From positions 3,162,662 through 3,226,661 of the forward strand of contig JALMQS010000841.1 in assembly GCA_024734495.1 (NCBI GenBank): DNA of 64,000 nucleotides, in the 5' to 3' direction. A model generated the notes under the pieces. The model was not told the origin of the DNA. It did not search any database and saw only the letters and a program-made list of their open reading frames with translations. A program made the position numbers and the translations under genes. Shown piece after piece: positions 11,868 to 60,174 of the stretch. The DNA comes from Forficula auricularia. Taxonomy: Eukaryota; Arthropoda; Insecta; Dermaptera; Forficulidae. The first letter of the stretch is position 1; every line of letters starts with the position of its first letter.

Positions 11868-12136
11868 TTGCATTATGCCTTCTACGAGCGTGTCAGTCAG
11901 ATTTTAATTATAAAAAGAATTGAAACATCACCAGAAGAAGCTGAAGTGATTAATAGATTATCCCATCTGTTTAAATATCAATTGATACAAAATCTAATGT
12001 TAAATTTGAAAAAAATAACGAAAAATTCTATGATGCAGTTTTCGATAAATTTTGTAAAAAGGAGCGAAAAATTAAAAAAAATGAAAGTCTATTTTTTGGA
12101 CCCATCCCCTGACTGAAAAGTCACCTCCCGCCACTG
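11868..12136 (+). mobile_element. 3' end of a hAT-family copy with a small open frame
   Basis: It shares with 6130-6266 the run TTAAATTTGAAAAA, AAATAACGAAAA and the end CTGAAAAGTCACC...CCACTG. The frame 11868-12116 (82 codons) lies inside it; the translation is Lys- and Ile-rich with no domain I can name, and may be a decayed piece of a transposon gene. Confidence 0.55.
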
Positions 12137-12410
12137 AGCGTCACATATTTGAATACAAAGAGCTGGCAAGCTATGACAGCGAGGCCTAAAGTTTTGCGAT
12201 AGTCGCTTGTTTCAAGAGTTAATCGTGTGAATAAACTGCACAAAAAATAACCAAGTCTGATATCTATTGTACTAAAGTAATATTATATTGTGTGATTTAT
12301 AATTGATTATATTCCTCTGTTCCTTATTCGCCTCAGGAGCTCATTTCTGATGAGTACGTGGTTGGCGACCACGAGGCTATCCGGGCTGAGTTTGACATTG
12401 CTTCCACTTA

Positions 12411-12609
12411 GGGCCAGTTGTATGTCGGTTGGTAAACTCTTTTTAAACGTTGGAAAAGTGTAAAAGCCTTAGAATTCACCTTGTGCCCGATGGGATGGCC
12501 AATCAGATGAAAGTGCCTGTCATCTGGTTGGCCATCCACTGGGCACAAGGTAAATCTAAGGTTTTACCCTTGTTAACGTTTAAAGACCATACCGACCTAC
12601 AACTGACCC
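12411..12609. mobile_element. Harbinger-like MITE, 199 bp, TTA duplication
   Basis: The ends GGGCCAGTTGTATGTCGG and, inverted, GGGTCAGTTGTAGGTCGG are flanked by TTA (12408-12410, 12610-12612). The core is a palindrome around GATGGCCAATCAGATG / CATCTGGTTGGCCATC. The second copy is 16509-16695. Superfamily assignment rests on the 3-bp TWA duplication. Confidence 0.82.
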
Positions 12610-12689
12610 TTACTCGTGTCATTCTCCACTCTTTTATCTTCCCTAACCACCTCTTTTGGCTAACTCTTCCCATATAGGAAATGACGAAG

Positions 12690-13135
12690 GGCCTGAAATG
12701 ACAGAACTGAGCCAGAACTGGGCCAACACTTCTCAAGCTTGGCCCTAGTCTGCAAGCCAGTACTGGCCCTACACTGGTTTGAATAGGGGATGATAACCGC
12801 GGCCCAGACTGGTAATCTATATTGGCTCAATACTGAATTCTAGACTGAGCCAATATGGGCCCAAGATTGGCTCAACACCGAACAACCCAGGCTCGGCTGC
12901 CCCACACTGACCCGAATGTAGGCCAATACTGATAAAGCAGAGCCTCGGTTGCCCAGCACGGGCCCAAGATTGGCTCAACACCGAACAACCCAGGCTCGGT
13001 TGCCCATGATGACTCGTGCTTGGCCCCTTCGTTCAAGCCTGGCATCTCCTATATGGGTTGTTTTTTCTAACCCCGATGCTAATAGATTTTTTGGACAGCA
13101 TCCCATGATTAAAAAAAAGACACCGCCCTCCACTG
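12690..13135. repeat. GC-rich degenerate repeat block with a hAT-like end
   Basis: Short GGCCCA/TGGCTCAA words recur, and a 46-base segment at 12857-12902 is repeated almost exactly at 12960-13005 (103 bases apart). The block ends with GACACCGCCCTCCACTG, resembling the 3' terminus of the CAGTGG hAT family. There is no protein signal. Confidence 0.6.
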
Positions 13136-14949
13136 GTAGGTAGGTATATGTTTATTTGTATCAAGCAGAGGACATCTTCATTGATTCTCTTTATGAATCA
13201 ACAACTCTGCTACTCTCGGCAAAACAACATCTTGTCATAAAAAATTTACATTTTCTTTCATTATCATTTTTTTAAACAATATTATTTAGTAGAAAATTCT
13301 CTAGTTTTTGTTCGAATTGGTCGATTGGTGCGGAGATCAGTGGCCAAGGGGGGGGGTATTAACCGGAAGGTGTGTCCTCTGGTCCGTTGTTCCGGTGGCG
13401 GGCGACGTCCCCAGTCCACACCCAGATGGAACGGACGCTCCGATTGCTCCACTGACCCAGCACTGACCCAGCTCCGATGCTCCGCTTCTTGATTCTTCCC
13501 TCATCACGAATCAAGCCTCTAATCAAGTCGTTGCTATTCTTTTTTTTAATTCCTCATCTCTTTCTTCAAGTGACGTTGCGTATAATCCGAATCATAATAG
13601 AATTAATCAATTAATTATGCTTAGTAATTTTCAAATCGGAAACTTTTTTCTTAAAAGAGTTTTATCTAATTAATACAAAAAAATAAAAATAATCCTACAA
13701 ATCAAATTGGGTTCCGCAGAGGTATCATAATATTGAATTCACTCTAATTTTTTTAATTTTTAGAGTTATTTTTAACATAAATCGAGAACCTATAATATTA
13801 ATAAAGTGTCTTTCGCCTGAGAGACTATTGAAACTCAAAAACTGAATAAGATACTTGAAATTTACAAGTTTATATATGTATTTATTTAATTGAAAAGTTT
13901 TTATTTTTGTTCGACCGTCCTTTGTTAGTAGAAGTGGTAGATATATTTATAAGAATGTGTTGCAAAAAATGTTTTTAATTCTTCCTGGCTCACAACCTGA
14001 GAAAGAAGGAAACAATTTTTAATATCCAAATGATACTAATCCCATGAAAAATAATATTTATAATTAAAAAGACTGATGATGAGGACCAAGCCTTCGAAAC
14101 TATAGTTTCAAACAAAATAAATAATATATATATATATATATATTTAAACATATATCATCTATTATATATAACTGGGTATATTTATTTTCATCAAGCAGAG
14201 TACAACCTTTTTTGTTTCTCTCTAAGTATTTATTTAGCCCGAAATCTAAAATCCTTTTACATTTTTTGTGGGGTCGTAATTTTTTTTATTTATGGGGTGT
14301 GATGTATATACCTCGTGTAATAATTTTAATTTTTTTTTTTTTATTTAATTGTCTTTAAATCGACTGTGTAGAAGAGCTTCCAAAATGGACAATTTTAGGT
14401 GATTTTTGTACCTGGTGTTTAGCTAAAGATTATGAAAAAATCAATAAATCGCCTCATTTTTTGATTATCATCGACAAAAAAAACGAATTTGATATGTCAA
14501 GTATTTTGGAATGCACGGAACCATCTGACTCGCCCTTGCCCGGCTATTATTTTTATCTTATTCGTGATTAGAAATATCTGATTCATGTAGATATTAAATA
14601 ATTTCATTTTTTCAGACATAATTTTTTTCTGTCCCTTTCTGGGTTCATTCTGTCACATTTTTTGGAAAACTAATTTAGATCTTCTAGATGAGAAAAATCG
14701 AATGAAATTTTAAGAAAAAGTTTGTATTGATAAGCTGCATCTTTGTGCCAAGTTTGAATTTTCCAAAACTATCCCAACACTCGCCATACCCCTTTTGGCG
14801 TAAGTTTCATTTCTGATTGTGTATAGGGAGTTTTCAGACCTAATGTTTTAAAAAAAATTAATTTAATTATTCTATTAGAAATATTTTCATTTTAGACGAA
14901 CTGGTAGGTAGAAATCTGTTCAGTCGAGCTGAAATCAATTATCCCCCCT
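13136..14949. other. AT-rich flank with a dispersed repeat, one motif and a TA microsatellite
   Basis: 13160-13230 (AAGCAGAGGACATC... to CTGCTACTCTCGGCAAAA) recurs at 63920-63985 and in part at 14190. 14073-14102 carries CTGATGA...GAAACTAT, followed by (TA)n at about 14126-14152. No gene is seen. Confidence 0.5.
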
Positions 14950-15290
14950 ACAGCCCTCTTTACGAGAAACACGCGGTTTTCGAACGCTCAGCACGCCAAA
15001 TTGAATAAAAATCGAACAAGCGCTTTCGCCAACTCTTTTATCCCTATGACCTCCAGAGACTGGAACTCGCTCTCATCAGCGACCGTCTTCCCTGTGACTT
15101 ATATAACTTATATAACCTTATATAACTTGTATAACCTTCAGCTGTTTAAGACCCGTATCCACAGATACCTTCGACCCCAGCCCAGACCACAAAATCCCTT
15201 CTTCTTCTCTTTTCCGATGGAGGGGCTAACCAGGGCCTTTAGCGATGCACCTTTTTTGTGTAACTTCTTCTCTCATCATTTTCATTAAAA
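14950..15290 (+). mobile_element. Jockey-like LINE, relic of the reverse-transcriptase C-terminus
   Basis: 15001-15288 reads RTSAFANSFIPMTSRDWNSL, then LFKTRIHRYLRPQPRPQNP, the usual C-terminal end of jockey/I-type reverse-transcriptase ORFs. A small TATAAC repeat (15098-15135) interrupts it. The RT core is missing. Pieces of a similar element lie at 24470-24600 and 55541-56293. Confidence 0.7.
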
Positions 15291-16200
15291 AAAATCAATG
15301 AAGATTTAATGGAAAGCAGTCCATGAATAATGAAAAGAACAAATTCCTAATAAAATAATTTATTCGAACGTTATTTTCAATGTTTTAAAAAATAAATGTT
15401 TTTGAGGATCTTTCCTCATTTTCAAGGCCTAAAAAGAACAATTATTAAGAAAGCTTATAACCACCCTTTGTCTTCTTTTACACTGCTTGTTTGGTGTTAT
15501 AGTTTGGCAACATCAAAAAATTTTAATTACGATTTTTTTTATTCTAAAATGAATGATTGCCCACCTTAAGAACATAAGCTATCGTTTATTTTTCTCCAAA
15601 TCACCATTATATATTACTAGGAGAATTTATTACAATAGTTCGTGTGGTAGAACCTTGATTCTTACTAATTCTATAAAAAACAGATTTTTACTTTTGTTTA
15701 AAAAAAATTTAATACATGTCTAACATGCATTAAAAATTGTTTGTCATGATTATTGTCGTTGTTAGAGAAGAAAAATGAAAGCGCGTCGCTTATAGAGTTC
15801 TCTAGGACACTGCATGTTAGGCGGAACCCCTCAGGGGGACACGAAAAATATTAGGACAGTCCAAATTTATTCGATCATATACCTACTTATTTCTTCAGTT
15901 AAATTTTTTTTAATTTTAAAAAGACCACGTATTATAATAAGTATCTAGGATTGGAAGGAGATATAATTGAAAAGGACTCTCAGTGTTTGAAGCTTTCTTT
16001 AATTAATCTTCAAAAAAGGAGAATAAGTAACTACAACTAAATGATTTTTTTTTTAACTCCTTAAAATTTTTTTAAAAAAGGAAATTAGTTAACAAAAAAA
16101 AAACAAATGTAACTGCATATACATACTAAAAATATGACTCAGAAAAAAATAACCGAAACATGATTGAAATAAAAATAATAAAATAAATAATAAAATGTTA
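15291..16200. other. AT-rich flank without a gene
   Basis: I see no supported coding, RNA or transposon feature. Confidence 0.45.
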
Positions 16201-16916
16201 CCGTATATTTCGGTCTATAAGATAGAGCCAATTTTTTGCAAGGAAAAAAATAAATAATAGCATATGTCGTCGCCTTAGAGTGTAAACCTGCTAACTCACA
16301 ACAAGGAAATTTTACAGGGTAGAGAAAAGACAAACAAAATTTAATATTGTTGTTATGGAAAGAAGCTATTTTTCACATTTTTTTTCTACAAATTACGATC
16401 GTAATTTTAAGTAACAGTTTTCCTTTGAAGATGCTGCATATCTTTTTCTTTCGAACGGTATTAAAATATCATATAAGATAAAAAATGGATTTAGCAGGTA
16501 CACTCTAAGGGCCGGTTGTATGTCGCAAAGTAAATGCTTTTTACCACTAACCAAGGGTAGATGGTAAATGGAGGGACTGGGATGGCCAATCAGATGACAG
16601 GCACTGAAAGTTCCTGTCATCTGATTGGCCATCAGCCCCTCCATTTACCATCTATCCTTGGTTAGTGGTAAAAGCATTTGCTACTATACCTGCCCTAAGG
16701 CGACGATATAAGAAATTTGAATGAGAAACGTGAATTGTTCTTAAAGTGACGCACTACGAAGATGAAAAAGTACAATTAGCTACACAGCCGCATATGGACC
16801 TGCAAGACTCTTCTTTATATATATTTACCTTTTCACTATTTTTTAAAGACTTAGATGTATAAGAAGCATATAAAATTTTGATTGAACAATTGAGGAATGT
16901 AGACCGAAATATACAG
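16201..16916. mobile_element. TIR element (TA-flanked) carrying a nested MITE in its right arm
   Basis: The ends CCGTATATTTCGGTCTA and, inverted, CTGTATATTTCGGTCTA are bordered by TA on both sides. The inner arms ATGTCGTCGCCTTAGAGTGT (16266-16285) and ACACTCTAA/GGCGACGAT pair only if the 16509-16695 MITE is taken out, so the MITE came later. Confidence 0.7.
16509..16695. mobile_element. Harbinger-like MITE, 187 bp, TAA duplication
   Basis: The ends GGGCCGGTTGTATGTCG and, inverted, GGGCAGGTATAGTAGC are flanked by TAA (16506-16508, 16696-16698). The palindromic core shares the GATGGCCAATCAGATGACAG word with 12411-12609. It sits inside the arm of the 16201-16916 element. Confidence 0.85.
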
Positions 16917-17550
16917 TATTGAAAAATATAGAAATATCATTTTCAACCATACTTTTTTTCTGTCTGTGTGTCCGGATTCCGATACCCACGATAACTAAAG
17001 AACCAAAAGTCGTTGAAAATTCGTTCTTGGGCCAAAATCTTTGTATTTTCAACGCGGATTAAAAAGATTTATTGAGATTTTAAGTCAATAATATAATATA
17101 ATATAGGCATATAAATCAACAATTTAGATTCAAGTTTATCATTAATTACTAGGGCAGCCCTAGCGTACCAAGTCTTGGGAATGTTTTCACTATTTTATTA
17201 TTTAATGAATGGCCAAGTGATTCCGAGGAAAATGATTAAAAAAAGGGAACTTTTTCCTTTAGACTTTTGGGCTGAAGGCATTACAAAAGGATACCAAAAA
17301 CAAGTCCAGACATGTTTCAGACTATTAGAGATTAATTTTTTAATTTCTATTATTCTAGGAATGGTCTTTTTCCTTTTGCCCTTGGACCAAAACGATACTC
17401 GTTATAGAGAAAAATATTCAAATGGACTTGACTAAAATTCACACAAGAATGTATATAGTATTACAAGGAATTTCTCTCTTCGGCTCTAAATATGGCGAGC
17501 GAATAGAAACTTAAAAAGTTATTACTTTTCTTCCATTTTTTGGGTGAATT

Positions 17551-19109
17551 CAATACAAATTTAGCTAAGGAATATAAATAAATCAAACATTCATTTTTTA
17601 CTTTATCCAATGCGAAGCATGGGTAAAGTATTGTAATCGATCTCGTGGCAAGCGCGACTTCAAAGGGTCCTCAGGTAAAGACTACGGAACCCATGGTCTT
17701 AATTAAAGTCACAAATTGTAGTATTAATTTAGGTTGAATTTTAACACGTGGCGGTTTTGCCAAAAAATACATGGGGTCTCGTCAGAGGCCAAAAGTGCGA
17801 TTTTTCAGGAAGTGCGTGCGGATGCATGTTATCATTTTTTTCGTCCACGATTTTTTCCACATCGTACAACCGATTGTAAATGAAATTTAAAACCTACCAT
17901 TACTTTAACAAAATGAAGCGCTGATTAGTTTTTTGTACATATCGGCCCACAAACATTAGTACTTTATTTCAGTACTTTTTTAGTTTTTTCTAAATATTTT
18001 GAAAATGACTAAACCAATTTTGATGAAATTTAATATTGTAATTAAGTACCTTAAGGACCACAATATAAAGTTTTTTGTAAAATTATATTTTAAACTTTAC
18101 CCTAGAATAAGATAGTAAGGTCAGGTGGGGTAACTGGGGGCGGGGGCGACTGGGCCAGGGGTCCTGTAACACCAGAGCTTTTTAGTTTTACCGCATTTTT
18201 TTTAGCGCAATTCACTTTTTCATATTGGTGGTACAGTGTTATAGTTAGAGTATATACAAGTTTATTTTATACCAGTACTTAGTTAAGTTAATTACTTATT
18301 TACCTAGTTGTGTGCTTCCACTTTACTACCTAGTTGCCTTACCCAGTTTCACTTAGAAATCTTGAGGACTTGAGATAAGTTCTTAATTAAGGCTTTCTTA
18401 AGCATAAGGAACTTGCTTCCAACTTTTATTTCAATGGGTAAAATGAAATTATTTTGTTTAGTTGTTTGATTTGTGAACTTTTTTGTATTTTCTGTAGTAA
18501 AATCTATTTTAAAAACTATACTTGGCGTTTAAACCATCTACCTTAAAAATTCAATAGAATAAAAAAATAGAGGTCTTGGTGCAGCTTGGGCCAGCCTAGT
18601 CAGAGACCCAATTACCCTGAATCAGATTACATCTTTGATTATTTTTAATCTATATACAAATGATAACCAGTTCTACCTACGGCCAGGACCATGAGGATGG
18701 GGAACATGTCCAACTGCTCAAAAGATGTTAAAAATTAAAAAAACAAGCAAATAGGCTGGGCTGGATCCATATTACACAACGCGTTTAACTGAGCTAACCG
18801 CAAAACTTTACATTCAACTTAAGATAATTCAAAATTTTGAATAAATCAAGAGTTGAAAGTATCATCGATTATTTGAAGAAAATTTCATCTTTCAATTAAT
18901 ATAGTCACGAGATCTATAAATTGTGAGGAAGCTTAGTTATAGCCAAAAATATGGAGTACTATCCTTGGGAAAACAAAAGAAGCTGGGCCAGTTACCCCAC
19001 CTGACCTTACCTTGGATAAAGTTTAACAATGATCCGTTGTAGTTTATTTTTTATCAAAAACAAATTTATTCGAATATTTTATTCATATTCCTTAGCTAAA
19101 TTTGTATTG
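17551..19109. mobile_element. Outer inverted-repeat element (host of 18118-19007)
   Basis: CAATACAAATTTAGCTAAGG at 17551 and CCTTAGCTAAATTTGTATTG at the right are exact inverses, continuing as AATATAAATAAA/TTTATTCATATT. The left part (ACTTTATCCAATGCGAAGCATG) recurs inverted at 51750-51780. The 86-codon frame at 17175-17435 lies just outside and has no recognisable domain. Confidence 0.75.
18118..19007. mobile_element. Nested TIR element, 890 bp, TA-flanked
   Basis: AGGTCAGGTGGGGTAACTGG stands at the left end and CCAGTTACCCCACCTGACCT at the right, a 20-bp perfect terminal inverted repeat with TA on each side (18116-18117, 19008-19009). No transposase frame is present. TA target and size fit a non-autonomous Tc1/mariner-like element, by inference. 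Confidence 0.82.
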
Positions 19110-19990
19110 GCAGATATATAGTATATACAGTAGTTTAATAAAACTAAAATTAATTAATTATTTTCCTATAAATATAAATTACAAAACAAGTAAATCTCTA
19201 CATATACTTACTCATTTCAAATATTTCTAAATACCTGAACCATATTTAGCTGCGTTTCGGTTCATTTTAATTTTCTTTCTTCTCTCTCTCAGTAAAACCC
19301 CCATATCATTCTAAATGACTTCAGACCTTCAAGACTTGAGCGTATAAACACCTTCGCCTTCACTCCTGCTCTTGAACACTCTGTCTGTTCTTTTCAGAAA
19401 TGCAAGAGTTTATCATGATTTATACTTATAGATGCCGCACCTTCTAGGTGTGTCGCGCCTTTGTATCGATAGTAGAAAAAAAGAATTAAATTTTTTTTCT
19501 CCATTGTCTAATCCGGAAAATCTGTAGAATATGAAGTCTGGAGAAGGGGGATATTGTATTTATAATAATAGTGGAAAAGTAAATACTTTACAAGCCAATA
19601 ATTTCAGACTCTAAATTCAAATAAAATGTTATAATTTTCTATTATAAATGATTCATGTCAATAATTTGATAAAATTTCCAGGATATCTATGTTTCAAAGA
19701 TTAAAATGAAATAAATAAATAAAAGAAAATAAAAATCTGCTGAAAAAGGAGAATTTCTCTCAGTGGTTTTGAAATAATAATACATTTGTAGGTTTTATAA
19801 AAGATATTATTCATTTAGTGTACATTATTTCATCAATAAATTTCATTTTTAAATGTCCTGATAAATAGAGTCTTTTGTGGCCTCTATAATAGATCATTAA
19901 ATAAACGTATTAGATTGAATAGTTGTTTTGAGGTGATTTTAAGGTTTCTTTACACTAATTCAGAACGATAGCTTATTATATTATATATCT
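19110..19990. other. AT-rich flank without a gene
   Basis: I see no supported feature. Confidence 0.45.
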
Positions 19991-20814
19991 TAGTGGTGGT
20001 TGGTGACTTTTTCAACATAGGAGATGGTATCAATTCAATACTTTATTGTTGTTTTTTTTTTTTTTTGTTTCATCGATTGGCATAAATTTCATTTATTTTT
20101 CAAATTTAATGTTAGATTTTTTAAATATATGTTCAGGACCTTCTCCCTAAACTGGATCGTTGTTTTGTTGTACAGTGAGGGTGAGAGCAGGAAGCCCTGT
20201 CTGATATTTCCACTCCGTGGTCCTAAGATGAAATCAATTATCTCTGAGATCAGCCTGTCGAAGAAAGTCTTAAATTTCTCCTAATTCATTGCTATGTGCA
20301 AGCATATGACTGTCTATACACTCTTAGTTATTTCCAATTATATATATTGAGAATTCTTAGAATTAGATTCTTAGATTAGTCCAAAAGTTCTCAAAACATC
20401 TTTATTTATTCATTTTTGCCAGTATTATTCTAGTCTTTTGTGGTTGTAAGCGAGAACAGATATTCATTCGGCTTAAAATTGGTCTAGACTTGATCTTTGG
20501 TATGCTTGATTCTGGAAGATATATCAGGCAGGGACTTCAAATCTTCTGTCACACTTTTTAAACAATCATTCATTTCATTGCCCCTTGAAATTATGCAACA
20601 ATTTTATTTCATTTCGAGGAACAATGTACTTTTATACCTTTTTAAAACAAAAAATGTTTTTATAGAAATATTTTGACATCTGGATAATAATTTGAAAATT
20701 TAAAGATCCTCCTAAAATTTTGAAGTCAGACATTAAAATATTTACATGATACTCTAAATGTTTTAAATTTTATGGGCACCTTCATCTAGAGATCATCTGT
20801 TGATGCACACACTG
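19991..20814 (-). mobile_element. hAT element, second complete copy of the CAGTGG family
   Basis: The left end TAGTGGTGGTTGGTGACTTT is the inverse of the 3' terminus of 5559-6266; the right end is ...GATGCACACACTG. Flanking octamers are ATATATCT and ATATATAT (7 of 8), though the AT-rich site makes this weak. The 86-codon frame 20024-20284 lies inside and is not recognised. Confidence 0.7.
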
Positions 20815-23694
20815 ATATATATATATATATACCTATATTTGAGTAGTGATCAATTAATTTGGTCTATAAAAATAATTAATTATTATTTATTATACTCTCT
20901 ATATTTTTATTTACTACTATGATTATTATATTGTTAACTATATATTAATGACTTTTTGCCATTATGACCCCGATTAAAAAAAATCTCTTAATCATGAAGG
21001 TTAATAATAATAATAAATGAGAGCGTGTAGAGGAAAGAAAGAAAGTTATAAATCGAGGAATTCGCAGTGGAAGATGAATATCAAAATTTGCTCAGTAGTA
21101 CTTTCACATGTGGATGTGAATGTGGATGAATGTAGATGTGGCACCAAGGTCGATGGGCCATGGTCTGTCTGGAATGCGGACAATTCCCGTTAACAAGCAA
21201 ATTGACTTCAACATTATCATTCACTAAATAAATAACATCTTGGAAAATAGAATTCAGATCCAATTCTTTCAATTTCATTAGTATTGTTTTTTCTCATCAA
21301 ATTATTCAAGTAAAATATGCTAAGCTATACTATTATGTCATTGATAAGGAATCGGTTGCATAATTAAAAGCTTAACACTTTTTTTTACTTTAATGACATA
21401 CTCTAGTCTAGAAAATACGTATCTGAAATCTGCTAATAGTAGAGAATTTGTATCCGTTTTTCATAATCTTACGAGACAATAGCTATTAGAATCATTAATT
21501 AGCTAGAGAAAATACTTTCTCTATTTATATTACACAATCTCCAATATACTGGTTTATGTTATGATTACATGATCTTAGCAAAATTTTTTCATTATTTCTA
21601 TGGATTTTCAAAATCTTTTTATTATTTATTTAAATTTTTTAATAACACAGTGAAATTGGTGATAATTTGATAATCAATGATTTTACTCGAAAATTTATTA
21701 TCTTTAAAAGTGCTGAAAAGATTTAGTGATACATTAGAAAATTGTTATAAAATTCACTAATTTAATTATAATATCTAATAAAAATAAAATAAAAATACTA
21801 TTTAAGCTTTATATTTTTTCTAACAAGAAATAAAAATCCAAGTTTAACAGAAAAATCTTTCATGTCATAAATGGCCTTCTGTTTTCCAGATTTCAGCCAA
21901 AGCTTGCTTACTCCTTCTGTGCATATCGGACTACAGTTTCAATTTCATGGCTCTGAGACTTATGGGTTGCTAAATGCAAGGTACATACGTACCCACTAAC
22001 AAATGGATTTTTGGCTTCCTTTTTGGACACTCTGGGACCACAATTTTCCGGTTTTATGTCCTACAATCCGATTTTCAACTATTAAGGACATCAGTTCATC
22101 CACTAAAGTTTTCAAAATTAAATGTACTTTTTCCATCTGAGATCTAAGCTCTCAGAGAGTCAGGACCCAGACTGGCCATCCTGCTTACTGTTCTTATATT
22201 CTATGATATAACATGTGAAATGAAATGAAGGACTATTTCTGGATCAGTATGCCCGGATTCAAAAGTCACCGCCCACACTGCCTAAAATATCAAAGAGTTT
22301 TCCTTGCCTGTTAATTTTTAATCGTTTATGTTTTAACAATCTCAATTCTTACTGATGTAATATACTTTGCTTTGTTTTTCTCAATTAACTATCAGCTTCG
22401 ATTAGTTAATTATTTCTTTCAATAATGTGTATAATATTTGAAGAGGTGTAATAATGAGGATTATTTGAATTTTTATTATCAATCTATCTTTTATTCTAAG
22501 GGTTCATAGAGATCAGATCAGAAATTAATTCTGAGTTCAAGGCATTTAAAAAAGAAAAAAAAGGCAAATGAGCCACTAGAATCAGCTAAGGCAAACATTA
22601 TTACACTTAAAAAGAAAGAGATAGAATGAAAGTAATTTTGATTTAAGAACAAGCATTAGAAATTGCAATCTTGAAATTATATCAAATTAAATAACATTTT
22701 AGTAAACAATTTGACTTAATAATTTAGTTCGGTTAACCTGGATCCAAATAATCTAAAAATGATTTTTGAATCCAATTTGGAGCAAATAACAGTATAAATT
22801 TAGAAAATTAATTCTAACAAGAATTTCAATTTAAACTAATAAATTTTTGAATAAATAACTTTTTCTTCACTTAGCCAAAAAATATGCCTAATTTTTTAAA
22901 TAATTTTGAAAACCTACAAATCAGAGCTTAATGTATTTTTAGTTGTCACTCAAACAGTTATTTATTATTTAGGAAAAACAGCATCAATATTTTGAGTTGA
23001 TCTTTGAGATCTGAATTAGAACAAGCTCGAAAATTAATGCCCCTATGTAGATCGAAATCGGTCACTTTCTCTAACCTTGACCTCTTCACTCATCCTATAA
23101 ATTTATTTGCTCCCTTTGTACTTATATCTCATTTGATCATACTTGAAAACCTTTAAAGTCTCAGTTTAAAAATTTGCGATTCTGAATAATATAAAATATA
23201 TATTTGCAAGTTTTAGCTTTTAGCCCCTAAGAGATAGGCAACTAAACATTCTCAGTGATACTTTGCCCAAGTTTGAAAGATATTTCTACTGTACACATAG
23301 ATTTTAGAACATGTCTTCTTAAATGTGAGTGTTCACTTATAGGACCTTTCAGAAGTCATGTTAAAGAATAATATTGATTTATTTTCAATAAAATTAACAC
23401 TTAGAGGGTTAAAAAAATAATTTAAACAAGGCAATATTATATATATATAAATATTCTAATATATAGAGTATTCAAAGTAGTGATCTTTCAAGAAGAGAGG
23501 AACTTAAAAAATGATATTTTTTCACTGTACTATATTTTTAAAGAATATTTATCACTATTCAAGTAGAAAAAATGAAATAATTGATTCAAATAAGTTTTAT
23601 TTTCGTCTCAAATCGATGATTTTCCCAAGAAAAGATTTTCCCTTTCTATCGATTATCAAAGTCAATCATTTGCTAATTTGATTTTTTCTTGCAG
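20815..23694. other. AT-rich flank upstream of exon 1
   Basis: No exon-like segment is recognised. 22000-22180 resembles, inverted, 25320-25490 (AGAGTCAGGACCCAG / CTGGGTCCTGACTCT), so one diverged repeat brackets exon 1. CAAAAGTCACCGCCCACACTG at 22260-22280 is another hAT-family end. An upstream promoter cannot be located. Confidence 0.45.
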
Positions 23695-60068
<36,374 letters not shown>

Positions 60069-60174
60069 GTAAGTCATTTATTCATATGATACTTTTATGA
60101 AAATCAAAAAAATTAATTTTTATAAATATTTATATTATTTATAATTATTTATAATATAATTTTTATATTATTTA

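Noticed and set aside
14126..14152. TATA promoter signal
   Set aside because: It is a plain (TA)n microsatellite behind a repeat-family motif with no gene downstream.
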